This document shows, one piece after another, positions 1-10,205 of a DNA stretch of 64,000 bases (the stretch's first letter is position 1; each line of letters starts with the position of its first letter). A program made the translations under genes and the position numbers. Source of the DNA: Moringa oleifera (Eukaryota > Streptophyta > Magnoliopsida > Brassicales > Moringaceae); the NCBI GenBank assembly GCA_021397835.1, contig JAJFZO010000344.1, forward strand, positions 1 through 64,000, given 5' to 3'. The notes beneath the pieces are model-generated. The model made no database searches, was not told the origin of the DNA, and saw only the letters and a list, made by a program, of their open reading frames with translations.

Positions 1-3000
1 TATTTTATTAGGTCCAATTGTATATTAAACATATGCTGGATTATATATTAAACATATATTTTTTTATTAACTCAATTAAATCCTAGGAATAATTAATTAT
101 TTGACCCAATAAATTAGGTCTAATTAGTTATGACACGTAATAATAAGTTAAACTTAATTTTTAATTAGATTAAATTTTAAGATCCAATCAATTCTTAGTT
201 ACAAGTAAATCTTAGGCCATGTTCATTACTTGGCAGAATGAATTGTTTGGTTCAATTAACTGTTAAATTAACTCGTATCCCCGTTATTTGTAATACAATT
301 TGTTTTTAAGTCTAATTAATATATGCTTGGCTAAATTTGCTCATAGGTTGAATCACTTCTTAATTTCATATATGATAGACCCAGTAATATCTTAGGCTAA
401 CCATTTATTATAATTTCAATCCAATTATACCTTGTTCCAGTTTGTTTCTAGGTCCAAGTAATTATAGGCTCAATTATATCTTACATCTAATTAACTATTA
501 GACTTAATTATCTTTTAAGCCCAATTGTGTATGAAGCTCAGTAAGTTATTAGATCCAATATTATACTACACATAATTTTTTATTGTGATCGATGGTATTA
601 AGTTTAATATTTATTAGATCTAATTAAATATTAGGCTCAATTAATTAGGACCAACCAATTGTTGAACTCAAATAAATCTTAGCTTTAGTAATTTATTAGG
701 CCAAGTTATATATTAAGATCAATTATTTATTAGATTAAACTATATATTAAGTTTAACTTTTTGTTAGGCCCCACTAAAATCTTCAATCTAATTAATTGTT
801 ACCATATTTTTACATTAAGTTCAATTTATTTAACCGGGCTAATTATACATTTAGCCAAAACTTTTAATAAATGCTCAATTAATTATTGGATCCAATGAAT
901 ATCTAGGCCTAATGAATTGATAGTTTTATTTACTTGTTAGGCTTAATTACATACTAAGCCCAATTATGTTTGTGTCCAAATGATTCTTAAGTCCAATTAA
1001 TGTACATATAGGTTAAATAAATTGTTAGATCTTACAGATGTTAGATCCAATGAATTATTAGGTTTGACAATTATATCTCAAGTCCAATTATACTTAGTGT
1101 ATTACATTATAAGCCTAATTAATTTTAAGTCTAATTGCATATTAGGCCATAATATTTATTAGGCCCAATTACATGTCAAATTATTTTTTGAACTCATGCA
1201 CATAAACCAAATTAATTTGATCAAATTAAGTAATAAGCCTAATTATATCCTTGACCTAACTGTCTCTCAGACCAAATTATATACTAAACCCAAGTTTTTA
1301 TCAGGACAACTAGTTTTCATACCCTATTAAATTGTTAAGTCAAATTAAATGTTAGATTCAATTGAATTGTAGGACCAAATATTTATTAGGCCAAATTATA
1401 TATCAAGTTTTAATTTTTATCAAACCTAATCAAATCATACACCTAATTAATTATCAAGTCCAATGAGTATTAAGTCTAATTAATTGTAACATATTCGATC
1501 TAATTAAATATTAGATCTAATCAATTCGAAGCCCAATTAATAAAATTAGATATAATTAGTTATTTGGTTCAATTAATTATTATTCTTAATAATATCTTAA
1601 GTTTAATTATAATTTGGATCCAATTATATCTTTAGCTCAATTCATTTCTAGGCCCAATTATGTATTTAGTTCATATATGCTACGCCCAATTATATATTAG
1701 GTCTAATTAAATGTTAGACTAATTAAATTTTATGTCAATTTATCTATTAGTTTCATTTGGTTCTTAGAACCAATTACAAATCAAGTAGAATTATTTCTTA
1801 AGCCTAATTATACATTAAGTCAAATTTTTGGGTGCGTGTCAATTCAATCTTAATCTCAATTATATTTTAGCCACAATTATTTATCAGTTTCTTTTTGTTC
1901 TTATATCTAATTATATATGAAATTCAATTTTTATATTATGCTCAATTAATTCTTGATCATAGTTAAATTTTGCATCCAATTAATTATTCAGCCTAATTAA
2001 TTATTTGATCACTAGTTTTTAAGATATATGACATATGAAACCCAATTATATCTTAAGCCTAATTAATTAATGGACATAAATATATTTTAGATGTAATTAT
2101 TTATTAAGCCCAATTAATTGTTAAGCCAAACTAATTCTTAGGCAAAATAAAATCTTAGGTCCAATAATTAGATTCAAGTAATTGTTAGGCCTAATTATTT
2201 GCTCTGTCCAATTAACTGTTAGGCTTAATTACATCTTAAGTTTAATATTTTATTCAGTCCAATTATGTGTTAAGCCTAATTGTTTATTAAACTTAATTAT
2301 ATATTAAACCAAATCTTTTATTAAACTCAAAAAAAGTTTATTAACAGGTCAATTGATTATTTCACTAAATGAATTGCTGGCACAATGAATTATCAGTTCC
2401 AATTATTTAGTCTAATTAATTATTAGGTTAAATTACACATCACACTCAACTATTTTTATGGTACAACTAATTCTCAGGCACAATTAATATATGGTAGGCT
2501 AAGTTACATATCACACCCAATTATTTTTATGGTCCAATTAATATATGGTAGGCTAAATTTCCTTCAAGATTGATTTATTTATCAATTTCATTTATTATAG
2601 ACTCAATTAATTCTCAGACATTATTTATTATTAGACCGAAATATCTATTGGATCCAATTATTTATATAACCTAATTATATTTTAAGTGTAACTAAAATTT
2701 GAGTTTAATTACATTTTAAGACTAATTTATTCTTAAGTTTAATTATTTGTTGGGCTCATGCATACATGAACCAATTAATTATTGGTCCACGTTCATTTTA
2801 AATCCAATTAATTACAGGATCCAATTATATTTTAGATCTAATTATACAGTAAGCTCCTTTAGTTCTTACCCACAACGATATATTAAGGCTAATTATTTAT
2901 TACGATCAATTACATATTGAATCTATAGTTTATTGCGCATAATTAATTTTTAGTCACAATTGAGTATTTGTCCACTTAATTATTAGGTCAAATTAACATT

Positions 3001-3710
3001 TAGAGTCAGTTACATCTTATGTCTACTTAGTTGTAGAGCCCATTTCGTTCTTAACCTCAATTATATGTTAACTCAATTATTTATTAGACTTGATTAGTGA
3101 AGTCCAATTATTTAGAAGGCACAATAATAAGTTAAGTCTAATTATTATATTATTTTAGGTCTAATTGTGTCTATGTTGAATTTGTTCTTTGGCCTGATTA
3201 TTTATCGTGCTTCCACTTCTCAAGGCCAATTAGTTGTTGGACCCAACTATATTTTAAATATAATTATTTACATGACCTATTTAATTTCATGACATAATTA
3301 TATATTAAACTATATTATTTGTTAGGCCCAATTATATATTGAGCCAAATTTGTTCTTACACAGATCAGGCGCGCTAAGTCTAATTGTATCTTAGGCTTAA
3401 AAAATTATTGGCTCCAATTATGTTCTAAGCTCAATTATATTTAAGGGTAAATTATTTATGAAGACTATTTCTTTCTTAGACTCATTATGTAGAAGGATCA
3501 ATCATATGGTAAGCTTGATTATCTAACTAATTCTTAGGTACACTTTTATCTTTAGCAGATTTAATTATCAGAATCAATTAATTGGTATGCCCAATTAAAT
3601 TTTAGGTTCACTAGTCACGAGGCTTAAGTATATCATCAGCCAATATATGTGTTAGGTCCACTTCGTTTCTGGACCCAATTATTTCCTATTTTCATGTAAA
3701 AAAGGTATAA
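1..3710 (+). repeat. Degenerate ~21-bp repeat array, A polarity
   Basis: The whole stretch is a head-to-tail array of a degenerate unit of about 20-22 bp, consensus near TTAGGCCCAATTAATTAT, with AGGCCCAATT or AGTCCAATT cores on the + strand. No unit is exact, and the core is often changed to GATC, GTTC or GCTC variants. Bases 1 to about 1840 align with about 37940-39890 further on, sharing long runs such as the 'aaatcctaggaa' and 'gttatgacac' stretches. No ORF above about 60 codons is worth keeping. The array meets a short C-rich telomere-like tract at its right edge. The repeat family is not one I recognise by name. Confidence 0.85.
2431..2556 (+). repeat. Local tandem duplication within the A array
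   Basis: A unit containing 'tatttttatggt' and 'aattaatatatggtaggct' occurs twice in a row. The first copy starts near 2431 and is about 70 bp. The second starts near 2501 and is about 16 bp shorter in its middle. It is longer than the basic 21-bp unit, so it records a later slippage or unequal-exchange event. Confidence 0.6.
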
Positions 3711-3788
3711 CTAATTTAAACCTTAAATCCCTAACCCTTGAACCCTAACCTCTTAGCCTTTAACTCCTAAAACTTAAATCCTAAATGT
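3711..3788 (-). repeat. Short C-rich telomere-like tract
   Basis: About 75 bp of degenerate CCCTAAA heptamers (aaatccctaaccc, aaccctaacc) on the + strand lie between the A array and a long G-rich telomere-like array. The C-rich then G-rich order is the opposite of an end-to-end telomere fusion. The units are already mutated (cttaaatc, ctcttagcc), so this is an old interstitial tract. Confidence 0.75.
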
Positions 3789-5945
3789 TACAGTTAAATT
3801 TTATGGTTTTGGAGTTAAGGTTTGAGGGTTAAGATATACGAGATTTGGTTTAGGATTTAAGTTTTGGTGATTATGATTTAGCGGTTAGCTTTTAAGGTTT
3901 ATGACTTAAGGGTTTGGGGTTAGGAGACATTGGTTACGTGTTAGGTTTAGGTTTTAAGGTTTAAGGTTTGGGGTTTGGTGTTTATGGTTCATGATTTCAA
4001 GTTTGGGGTTTAGAATATTTGGATTAAGGATTAAGTCTTTGAGGTTTAAAGTCTAAGATTTATGATTTAGGGTGTAGGGATTATCGTGTAGGATTTACTA
4101 TTGAGGAGTTAGGTTTTAAGGATTAGTGTATGGGGTTTAGGGATTGAGCATTAGGGTTTTGGGTTTAATGGTTTAGGATAATGGCTTCATGATTAGGATT
4201 TAGAAAAAGGGTTTGAAGTTTAGGGTTTAGAAATTCGGTTTAAGGTTAGGATTAGGTTTTAGGTCTTTGGGGTTTTGGTTAAGTCTTTATGCGTTAGTAT
4301 TAAGAGTTAGAGTTTAGAGTTTAGTGATTGAATAGCATCTAGGGATTATGGTTAGGGTTTAAGGCTTTGGTGTTTTGGTTAAGGAATCACTTGTTAGGTT
4401 TAAGATTTGAAGTTTAGAGTTTAGAATTTTGGGTTTAGGGTTGGAAGCTAGGGTTTAGGGATTATTATTTAGGTTTTAGGGTTTAGTGGTTACAGGTTAA
4501 AGTTTATGGTTTTGGGATTAGGATTTATGGCTTAGGGGCTAGGCTTTAAGTCTTTGAGGGTTAAGGTTTGGGCACCTTGGTTTAAGGTTTTAAGGTTAGC
4601 AGTTATGGTCTAGGTTTTAGGGTTTCGAGTTTTGTGTTCAAGCTTTAGAATTTCGTGTTTAAAGTTTGCTATTTGGAGTTTAGCATTAGGGATTAGGGTT
4701 TAGGGGTTAAGGCTTAGAATTTATGGATATAACATTATTATTTTTGGTTTGGAGTTTAGAGTTAGGGTTAAAGATGTGTTTAGGATTTAAGACTTAAGAG
4801 TTAGGATTTAAGGTTTAAAGTTTAAGGCTTAGCGCTTACAATTTAAAGGTCAAGATTTTGGGTTTAAGGTTAAGGGGTTTGGGTTAGAGGTGTAGAGTTT
4901 AAGGTTTAGTGTTTTGTATCTAGGGTTTGAGGTTTAGAGTTCATAAGTTAGAGTTTAAGGGCTTAGGTTTAGGGTTTAGAGTTAGCATTTAGATTTAGGA
5001 TTTTAAGGTTTAGATTAAGGGTTTTGGAATTACGAGTTAAAATAGAGAGTTTCGAGTTTAAGGTTTAATGGTTAAGGGTTAGGGATTAGGGATTAGGGGT
5101 TAGGATTAAAAGTTCTAGGTTTGGGTTTATAGTTTAGGTTTAAGGGTTACAATTTTTGATTAGGGGCTAGGCTTTAGGGGTTTTTTAGGTTTTAAGTTTA
5201 GGGATTAGGTTTAATGATTATAGTTTAGGATTAAGGGTTTAATTGTTAAGTCTTTCAATTTAGGATTTTAGGATTAGCGTTTAGCCGTTCCAAGTTAGTG
5301 TTTATGATCTAAAGGTTTAAAGGTCAAGCTTTTGGACTTAGGAGTTAGGATTTAGGCATTTGGTATTAGAGTTTAGAGAGTTGGGGGGTAGGATTACGAT
5401 TTAAAATTAAGGTTTAGGGTGAACATTTTAGGGTTTGTATTGAGGGTTTAGTGTTTATAGTTTAGTGGTAAAGGTTTGAGATTAGGGTATAGGGTTTCAG
5501 TTTTAGGTGTTAGGCTTAGAGTTGGAAATTTTGCTTTTAGAGGTTAGGATTTAGTGGTTGGGATTTAAGATTTGAGGGTTCATATTTAGCATTTAGTGTT
5601 TAAGGGTTTGGATTTGGGGTTTAGGGGTTAAGTGTCAGTGTTTAGGTTATATAGTTTAGGGTTGAAGGTTTAGACATTAAAGGGCTTAGAGTTGAGAGCT
5701 TAAGGTTTAAAGATTTAGAAGTTTGAGTTTCGATATAGGGTTCAAGGTTTTAGGTTTAGGGTTTAGATGTCATGATTTCAAATTCAGAGTTTAAGGGTTA
5801 GGGTTTATGGAGTAGGATTAGAGTTTTTGGGTTAGGGTTTAAGATTTAAAGTATTGAAGGTTAAGGTTTAAGGCTTGATGTTTAGGGATTTGAGTTTAAG
5901 GTTTCTCATTAAGGATTAGGGTGTAGAATTTTGAGTTTAAGATCT
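3789..5945 (+). repeat. Degenerate interstitial telomere-like array (TTTAGGG)
   Basis: About 2.1 kb of G-rich heptamer-like repeats derived from TTTAGGG, the Arabidopsis-type plant telomere repeat. Variants such as TTTAAGG, TTTATGG, TTTGGGG and TTAGGATT are abundant, and perfect runs of more than two or three units are rare. This is long-lived interstitial or pericentromeric sequence rather than a functional chromosome end. It ends in 'gtgtagaattttgagtttaag', a junction reused at about 9000 and 40700. Confidence 0.88.
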
Positions 5946-6590
5946 AAGTTTAATTAAGCTTAATAAAAAATTAGAGGAGACTAAAATTTTATTCTACCTA
6001 AGAATTAGAGAGGTCTAATATCTAATTGGACTTTATACACACTTGGGCTTGATAACAAAATGGGCCTAATAAATCGTATGATATAATTGATTATAACAAT
6101 TAATTAGACCATATAATGAATTAGGCATAACATTTAATTGTGATTGAAAATTAGATGGGTTTAAAATTCAATTAGGCATGATGAAAACTTGTGCTTAATA
6201 TTTAATTAATTCTAAAATAATTTGTTTCAATATATATTTTTCATAAGAACGAATTAAATCTTATATATAATTAGACTTAAGATGTAATTGGATCCAAATT
6301 ATAATTGAACTTAAGATATTATTGGGCCTTCTAAATAATTAATTATAGTGGATAATTTGGCCTAATAATAAATAATAAGGCTTACGATATAATTAAGTCT
6401 ATCACGTATGAAACAAAGAAATAATTCAAAAAGGAATGTCGAGCCTAACATACATTAATTAGACCATAAAAATAAGTGAGTTAATATGTAATAAAGCTTA
6501 ACATTTTATTGGACAAACAATTTATTGCATCAAATAATTAATTATGCCTAAATTTAATAAAAAATTAAGTTTAATATATAATTAAGCCTC
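5946..6590 (-). repeat. ~21-bp repeat island, B polarity, between telomere-like arrays
   Basis: A 645-bp island of the ~21-bp repeat in B polarity (aattgggcctaataaataatt type) sits between a G-rich telomere-like array on its left and a C-rich one on its right. Its start resembles 9030-9380, 16560-16680 and 40720-41110, all of which carry 'ttttattctac' and 'gtctaatatctaattg' strings. The island is therefore a piece of a larger recurring B block. Confidence 0.8.
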
Positions 6591-7513
6591 AATCCTTACC
6601 CTGAAACCCTAAATCTTAAATGCTAAACTCTAAACCCTAACCCATAACTTCAAAATCCTAACCCCAAATACTAAACATTGAATGCCAAATCCTGAACCTT
6701 AAATCTTTAAACATTAAAAACTGAACCATAAACCCAAAACCTTAAAAACCTTAGCCCTAAACCCAAATGCCTAAACCTAACCCTTGAGCTGTAAACACTA
6801 AATCTTAATCCTTAAACACTAATCACAGAACCTAATATCCTTAACCCCTCACCCTAAAAACCTGAACCCTAACCCTTAAACCAAAATCCCTGACCATAAA
6901 CCCTAGCCACTAAATATTAAACCCTTAACTTTAAACGCTAAAACTTAAATGATAATCCCTCAACCTTTAACCCAAACCTTAAATCCTAAACCATAAACCC
7001 AAACATTAACTCATAAATCTCAAACACTAAACTCGAAACCCAAACCCATTTATAGAAGTAATCCAAAAAAAAAAAACCCAAACCCTAAACCTTGAATGCT
7101 AACCCTAATCCCAAAACAATAAACTCTAAACCACCCCTAAGCTAACCGAAAAACACTTAGTCCTTAATTGAAATCCTAAAGCCTTAGACCCTAAACCCTA
7201 ACTTTAACCCCTAATCCTACTCCTAATCCCAAACCCAAAACTCGACTCTTAAAACCTACAACCCTAAATTCTAAAGATTCACCCTTAAACCCTAAACACT
7301 AACCTTGGAATTCTTAGCCATACTAAATCCTAACCTCTAAACCCAAATCCAAAATCCAAAATCGTAAACACTAACCTCTAAACTGAAACACGTAAACCCT
7401 AAACCTTAATCCTAACCATAACTAGTAAACCCTAAAACGTTGACTGCAAAACCCTAAACCCTAACCTCTAAAGCATAAACCTCAACCTTTAAAGCCTACA
7501 CATTAAATTCTAA
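6591..7513 (-). repeat. Degenerate telomere-like array, C-rich strand (CCCTAAA)
   Basis: About 920 bp of CCCTAAA-derived heptamers on the + strand (aaccctaaacc, taaaccctaac and many variants), opposite in polarity to the arrays on both sides. A 10-12 A run near 7065 interrupts it. The polarity flips abruptly to G-rich at about 7514 ('aaggggtatgggggtttaaa'). Confidence 0.88.
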
Positions 7514-8243
7514 GGGGTATGGGGGTTTAAAGCTTATTGTTTATGGTTCAAATCCTAAGATTTACAATTTCAGGTTTAGGTGTTTAGCTTTAAGGGTTAG
7601 GATTTAGTACTTAAAGGTTAGGAGTCAGGGTTTAGGGCTTTGGTTAGAGTTTAGTGTTTAAGGTTTAGTATTTGGGACTTAACGATTAGAGTTATGGTTA
7701 TGGTTATGGTTTAGGGATTAGGAGTTATGGTTTAGAGTTTATAGTTTGGCATTTAGAGTTCATGGCGTAAGGAATTGGGATTAGAGTTTAAGGTGAGGGT
7801 TTTGAGTAGGGTCTAAGGCAAAGTCTTAATGGTTGGGATTGAGAGTTTTGTGTTTAAGGTTTAGGGGTTAGAATTTAAGGTTTAAGGTTTTGTGGTTTAG
7901 ATTTGGGAGTTTTAACTTTAAGGGTTAGGATTTAGGTTTAGGATTTGTAGGTTTAGGGTTTAGCATTTATGCTTTAGACCTTAGAGGGTAGGGTTTAAGC
8001 GTTAGGATTTAGGGTTTCATGGTTAAAGTTTAGTGTTCAAGTTTTATGGTTTAAGGTTGAGGGGTTAGGCATTAGTTTGTAATGTTGAAGGGTTAGGGGG
8101 CATGGTTTAGGGACTAAGAATTAGGATTTAGTCATTAGGCTTTAAGGTTTAAGATTTTAAGTTTAAGTCTAGGGTTTAGAGATTATGATTTTAAATTTAG
8201 CGTTTCAAGATTAGGGTTTATGGTTTAGTGTTTACTATTTGTG
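7514..8243 (+). repeat. Degenerate telomere-like array (TTTAGGG)
   Basis: About 730 bp of G-rich TTTAGGG-like degenerate heptamers, including a short exact triplication of 'ggttat' near 7694-7711. It ends with 'atggtttagtgtttactatttgtg', which leads into segment U2. The same end sequence occurs at about 39898, where the rest of the telomere-like array is absent. Confidence 0.87.
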
Positions 8244-8989
8244 CAAAATATTAAATAAATAATTATATTTAATTAAATAAATATAATTTTAAAAAATTAT
8301 TGCATCACCACAAGATAAGTATATGCTAACTAAGTTGATACTTATTCACTTGTCAATAATATACATTTCTCAATTTCATTATCTAAATAAGTTCATCTTT
8401 AAATTAAAAAGAGTACATAAACTTATATCTATTATACAGCTTTCAATCTTTATGAGAACTAATATCATTAAATTCAGCTTGACAAATTTGGATATTGCTA
8501 ACTATTTTGTCATATCTTTTAATCTTGGATCGTCTTATATTTTTTTTATTCATCAAATTTAAATACTTCAAATTTGTAAGTGCTTCAATTATAGAAGGCA
8601 TCGAACTCATTCTTGTGTTTAACAAATAATTATTATGAACTAACTTAATTACACCTATAAAAATAAAACTTATTAATAATGATTTTATAGGTAGGTTTAA
8701 ATGCGAGATTTGTTAACTTTAGTGGATTGATCCAATTATAACCTATTTATTGATATTAACAGGCTAACTCAAATACAAATTGATTATATCTCGTTTTTAG
8801 TTCTAATTGGTTAGCACAAATATATCTCGATTATGCCTCAATGATTAACTTTAATGACTCAACTTATTGGACTATCCGCTTCAAAATTTCAAGCTCATGA
8901 CCTAGTCTATTATTTAAATGAATGGCTTGACTTAATTAATAAATAAGACAGGTTAAAACCCACAGAGCCAAATGATGATTGTGAGCATT
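8244..8989. other. Non-repeat segment U2, copy 1
   Basis: About 750 bp of AT-rich DNA with no 21-bp or telomere-like periodicity. It is repeated at 39894-40686 with small indels. Shared landmarks are 'gcatcac-acaaga', 'gcttcaattatagaagg', 'gatttgttaac/gacctt' and 'aatggcttgac'. No terminal inverted repeats or coding capacity are visible. A 79-codon open frame at 8323-8562 is not preserved in copy 2 and has no recognisable motif. It could be a fragment of a transposable element or old unique DNA carried by the segmental duplication. Function unknown. Confidence 0.7.
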
Positions 8990-9029
8990 AGGGATTAAGG
9001 TGTAGAATTTTGGGTTTAAGATTCAAATT
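8990..9029 (+). repeat. Short telomere-like remnant at the U2/B junction
   Basis: About 40 bp of degenerate TTTAGGG-type sequence ('attagggattaaggtg') separates U2 from the B array. Its tail 'tagaattttgggtttaag' matches the end of the large array at about 5930 and the corresponding site at about 40700. Confidence 0.65.
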
Positions 9030-9379
9030 TGATTGGGCTTAATGAAAAAAATTTCTTACCATATGGTTGGACCTAAAATAAAATGAACCTAATAAATAAT
9101 TGAACTTTAGATGTAATTGAGTGTGATATTTAATTGGACCTAACTATTCATTAAGCTTCACAATTCTTTGAGATTAAATAATTAAATCAGCTTAGGATTC
9201 AATTAGTTCTAATAATAAAGAAAATAGGTTTAATTGGATGTAGTTAATCGCGTTTAATATATAATTATTAGACCTAAGATACAATTGAGCTTAAGTAATT
9301 AGACCTAGCAAAAAATTAAGCATAATTAGTAAGTGAGCCCAATAACTTATTGGACTAGATTTTATTCTACCTAGGAATT
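9030..9379 (-). repeat. ~21-bp repeat array, B polarity
   Basis: A short B-polarity block aligning with about 40721-41050 and in part with 16395-16600 and 52616-52800, sharing 'gagattaaataattaaat' and 'acctagcaaaaaattaag'. It breaks off after 'ttttattctacctaggaatt' and polarity changes to A. In the parallel copies the B block continues for kilobases, so this copy has a rearrangement breakpoint here. Confidence 0.8.
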
Positions 9380-10205
9380 AAATATTAGGCCCAACTCGTT
9401 CCTAAGCCCAATTATTTTTTGGGTCATGCATGATAGAGCTAATTATTTGACCCATTAAATGTTAAGCCCAATTTATTATTAAGTCTAAATATATCTTGGA
9501 CTATTGCAGACCAAGCTCTATTATATATTAAGTCAATTTATATATTAGGTCTAATTATACCTCAAATTCAATTATATGTGGTACGTTATATCATAAGCAT
9601 AATTAATACGCCTAATATTTTAGGCCCAATTAAATTTGAAGCCAATGAATTTTAAGTATATATATCTTAGATTATATTATTTGTTAGGTCCAATTATATA
9701 CGTAAAATTATTTCTCGGACTCACGAATAACACCTAATTAATTCAGTTCAATTGATTAATGAGCCTAACTAATTCTCAAACACTATTTATTATGATCAGT
9801 TAATTGTTCGATCAAATTTTATGCGAAGCTCAATTTTATTTTTAAATCCAATCAAATCTTAGACCTAGTTAGTTTTTAGGTATAATGAATTATTAGACCA
9901 CATAAATTGTTAATCTCAATTACATATTTCACTCAATTAAATACTAAATCTAATAAATTTTTAGATCTAATTATTATATTTTATGTTCAATTAATAAATA
10001 CTGGATTAATTAATTATTATCGTCAGTTATATCTTAAGTTTAATTTTAATTCTATTGTCTCTAAAGCTCAATTCGTTTCTCGGCATAACATATTTGATTC
10101 ATGCACACTATGCCCACTTTAACTTATACCCAACTAAATATGGGACAAATTATATTTTTGTTCTAAATATTTGTTAGTTTTATTTCATTTTTAAACCCAT
10201 TTATT
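9380..10205 (+). repeat. ~21-bp repeat array, A polarity
   Basis: An A-polarity block aligning with about 15450-16250 and 51625-52440. All three share 'gggtcatgcatgat' and 'atatatatctta' landmarks and a right-hand 'atgcccactttaac' stretch. It ends at about 10205, where the sequence switches to B with 'aggcttagtatgcatc'. The 71-codon frame at 9907-10122 lies inside the repeats and is not a gene. Confidence 0.82.

Noticed and set aside
1..3710. CRISPR-like array because of regular short repeats
   Set aside because: Units are degenerate and contiguous with no unique spacers, no exact repeats and no cas genes, and the context is a plant nucleus.
3789..5945. Functional telomere
   Set aside because: The heptamers are strongly mutated, the tract is internal, and polarity reverses several times within the next 3 kb.
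8323..8562. 79-codon + strand frame in U2 and a 60-codon minus-strand frame at 8443-8625
   Set aside because: Low-complexity Ile/Phe/Asn/Leu composition, no motif, and the frame is not preserved in the second U2 copy near 39980-40240.
9907..10122. 71-codon frame
   Set aside because: It lies entirely within degenerate 21-bp repeats and the sister copies near 15960 and 52150 do not keep the frame.
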